Positions 63,252 through 64,000 of a DNA stretch of 64,000 bases are shown piece after piece. The notes under the pieces are model-generated. The model was not told the origin of the DNA. It ran no database searches and saw only the letters and a list, made by a program, of their open reading frames with translations. Every line of letters begins with the position of its first letter. Position 1 is the first letter of the stretch. Origin of the DNA: Polaromonas sp. AER18D-145. GTDB lineage: Bacteria; Pseudomonadota; Gammaproteobacteria; Burkholderiales; Burkholderiaceae_C. The DNA is taken from the NCBI RefSeq assembly GCF_002379095.1, contig NZ_NBZV01000008.1, forward strand, positions 57,738 to 121,737, given 5' to 3'. A program made the translations under genes and the position numbers.

Positions 63252-63650
63252 ATGGATAGCACCTTTTTTCACCGCTACGACGAGGAATTTCTCGCATTCA
63301 TCGCTGCTGGCGAATTGCGCATTCCCGTGCATACCGAAACCGGCCGGGCGCTGGGTCTGCATCAGCGTGCCTGGTGTGTCGCTGGAGATCACTACGTGCA
63401 ATGGAGGCCCGCGTCTGGCCGCGGGGCTGTTCTCTCTTTTACCGTGACGCGTCGGCCCTACACGCCCGAATTTCCCGTGCCTCTGGTGCATGGATTGATC
63501 GAGCTGGCCGAGGGGCCGCGACTGATATGTCGGCTTGACGGCGTCACGCCCGAGGCGGTCGCCGTCGGTCAGGCGGTCCACGCGCATTTCGACCGACAAG
63601 GTCTGGTGTTCCGACCGGCCCTTGACGACGGCAATAAGGCCGACAAGTGA
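63252..63650 (+). CDS. DUF35 OB-fold protein without zinc ribbon (IpfE-like)
   Basis: A 132-residue OB-fold protein with GAVLSFTVTRRPYTPEF and PLVHGLIELAEGPRLI, the DUF35 core. Unlike the DUF35 protein at 46.8 kb it lacks the CxxC...CxxC zinc ribbon; only one Cys remains in that region (AWC). It begins 12 nt after the thiolase-like gene and probably forms a complex with that protein. Confidence 0.85.
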   Translation: MDSTFFHRYDEEFLAFIAAGELRIPVHTETGRALGLHQRAWCVAGDHYVQWRPASGRGAVLSFTVTRRPYTPEFPVPLVHGLIELAEGPRLICRLDGVTPEAVAVGQAVHAHFDRQGLVFRPALDDGNKADK

Positions 63651-63674
63651 AACTTAAAACCAAGGAGACAAGTT

Positions 63675-64000
63675 ATGTTGGCAAGAGACCTGGTTAAGCG
63701 CTGTGCGCGTAACTACCCGACCAAGACCGCCTACCTGTGCGGCGAACGCTCGCGTAGCTGGCGCGAGATGGATCAACGCTCCGACCGGTTCGGCGTGGCC
63801 TTGCAACAACTCGGCCACCGCGCGGGCGAGGCGGTGGCCATCCTGACGCAGGAAAGCATCGAGGTGTATGAGCACTTCTTTGCCTGCATGAAGATCGCGG
63901 CGCCGCGGGTCGGGCTCAATACAGGGTACGTCTGGCCCGAGATGCTGCACGTGCTGAAGGACAGCGAGGTCAAGTTCCTGCTGTTGGATACGCGCTGCCG
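63675..64000 (+). CDS. AMP-dependent CoA ligase, N-terminal part (IpfF-like by context; truncated by window end)
   Basis: The first 108 codons are visible. The start MLARDLVKRCARNYPTKTA and the segment EAVAILTQESIEVYEHFFAC are typical of ANL acyl-CoA ligases; the P-loop lies beyond the window. AAGGAG precedes the ATG by about 7 nt. Position after the oxygenase, thiolase-like and DUF35 genes suggests that it activates the aromatic acid to the CoA ester before dioxygenation. Confidence 0.85.
   Translation, partial: MLARDLVKRCARNYPTKTAYLCGERSRSWREMDQRSDRFGVALQQLGHRAGEAVAILTQESIEVYEHFFACMKIAAPRVGLNTGYVWPEMLHVLKDSEVKFLLLDTRC

Noticed and set aside
1..64000. Mobile elements, CRISPR arrays, tRNA or rRNA genes
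   Set aside because: I saw no transposase or integrase frames, no regularly spaced repeats, and no tRNA-like or rRNA stretches; nearly all sequence is explained by catabolic genes.

Overview
The window is GC-rich, densely packed bacterial DNA made almost entirely of catabolic operons. Gene content (LivFGHM-type transporters, many acyl-CoA dehydrogenases, a dmp-type meta-cleavage pathway) and an intergenic GC-rich palindromic element near 22.5 kb suggest a betaproteobacterium of the Burkholderiales, probably Comamonadaceae. That placement is inference. I saw no rRNA, tRNA, insertion sequence or CRISPR array.

Region 1 (1-18.2 kb, all minus strand) holds two branched-chain-amino-acid-type ABC importers, each with an acyl-CoA ligase gene inside the operon. 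Between them lie an ETF:ubiquinone oxidoreductase, a MaoC hydratase, a TetR regulator, and close relatives of BadI (2-ketocyclohexanecarboxyl-CoA hydrolase) and BadH (2-hydroxycyclohexanecarboxyl-CoA dehydrogenase). Region 2 (18.3-29.2 kb, minus) is a nine-gene beta-oxidation operon: FadH-type dienoyl-CoA reductase, four acyl-CoA dehydrogenases, SDR, MaoC hydratase, crotonase and CaiB/BaiF CoA-transferase. Region 3 (29.4-49.3 kb, plus) runs divergently as an 18-gene array. It contains an acyl-CoA dehydrogenase, crotonase, biotin-dependent acyl-CoA carboxylase (both subunits), HMG-CoA lyase, a LiuC-like hydratase, SDRs, thioesterases, a transglutaminase-fold protein, hydrolases, a CoA ligase with an altered P-loop, and a MaoC / Cys-less thiolase / DUF35 / acyl-CoA dehydrogenase module resembling steroid side-chain retro-aldol systems.

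Five promoter regions (6.04, 9.21, 11.01, 18.28 and 29.24 kb) share the element YCTAACTA, in three cases as an inverted repeat around 4 nt. I infer one regulon controlled by the TetR protein at 8.6-9.2 kb and covering regions 1-3. The genes together fit import, CoA activation, beta-oxidation and ring opening of an alicyclic or cyclic-terpenoid acid, followed by carboxylase/HMG-CoA-lyase processing of a methyl-branched remnant.

Region 4 (49.4-64 kb) is a second system. A GntR regulator and a ferredoxin reductase (minus) diverge from a plus-strand operon: meta-cleavage hydrolase, XylT-type ferredoxin, catechol 2,3-dioxygenase, 2-hydroxymuconic semialdehyde dehydrogenase, DmpE, an SDR, DmpF, DmpG, DmpH and DmpI. 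These are followed by Rieske dioxygenase alpha and beta subunits, a second Cys-less thiolase, a DUF35 protein without zinc ribbon, and a CoA ligase cut by the window end. The last five genes have the content and order of ipfABDEF, the ibuprofen-type route that activates an aryl-alkanoic acid to a CoA ester, dioxygenates it and removes the acyl side chain to give a catechol. Here that module sits next to a complete catechol meta pathway. This is the most interesting system in the window; its substrate is not known from the sequence.
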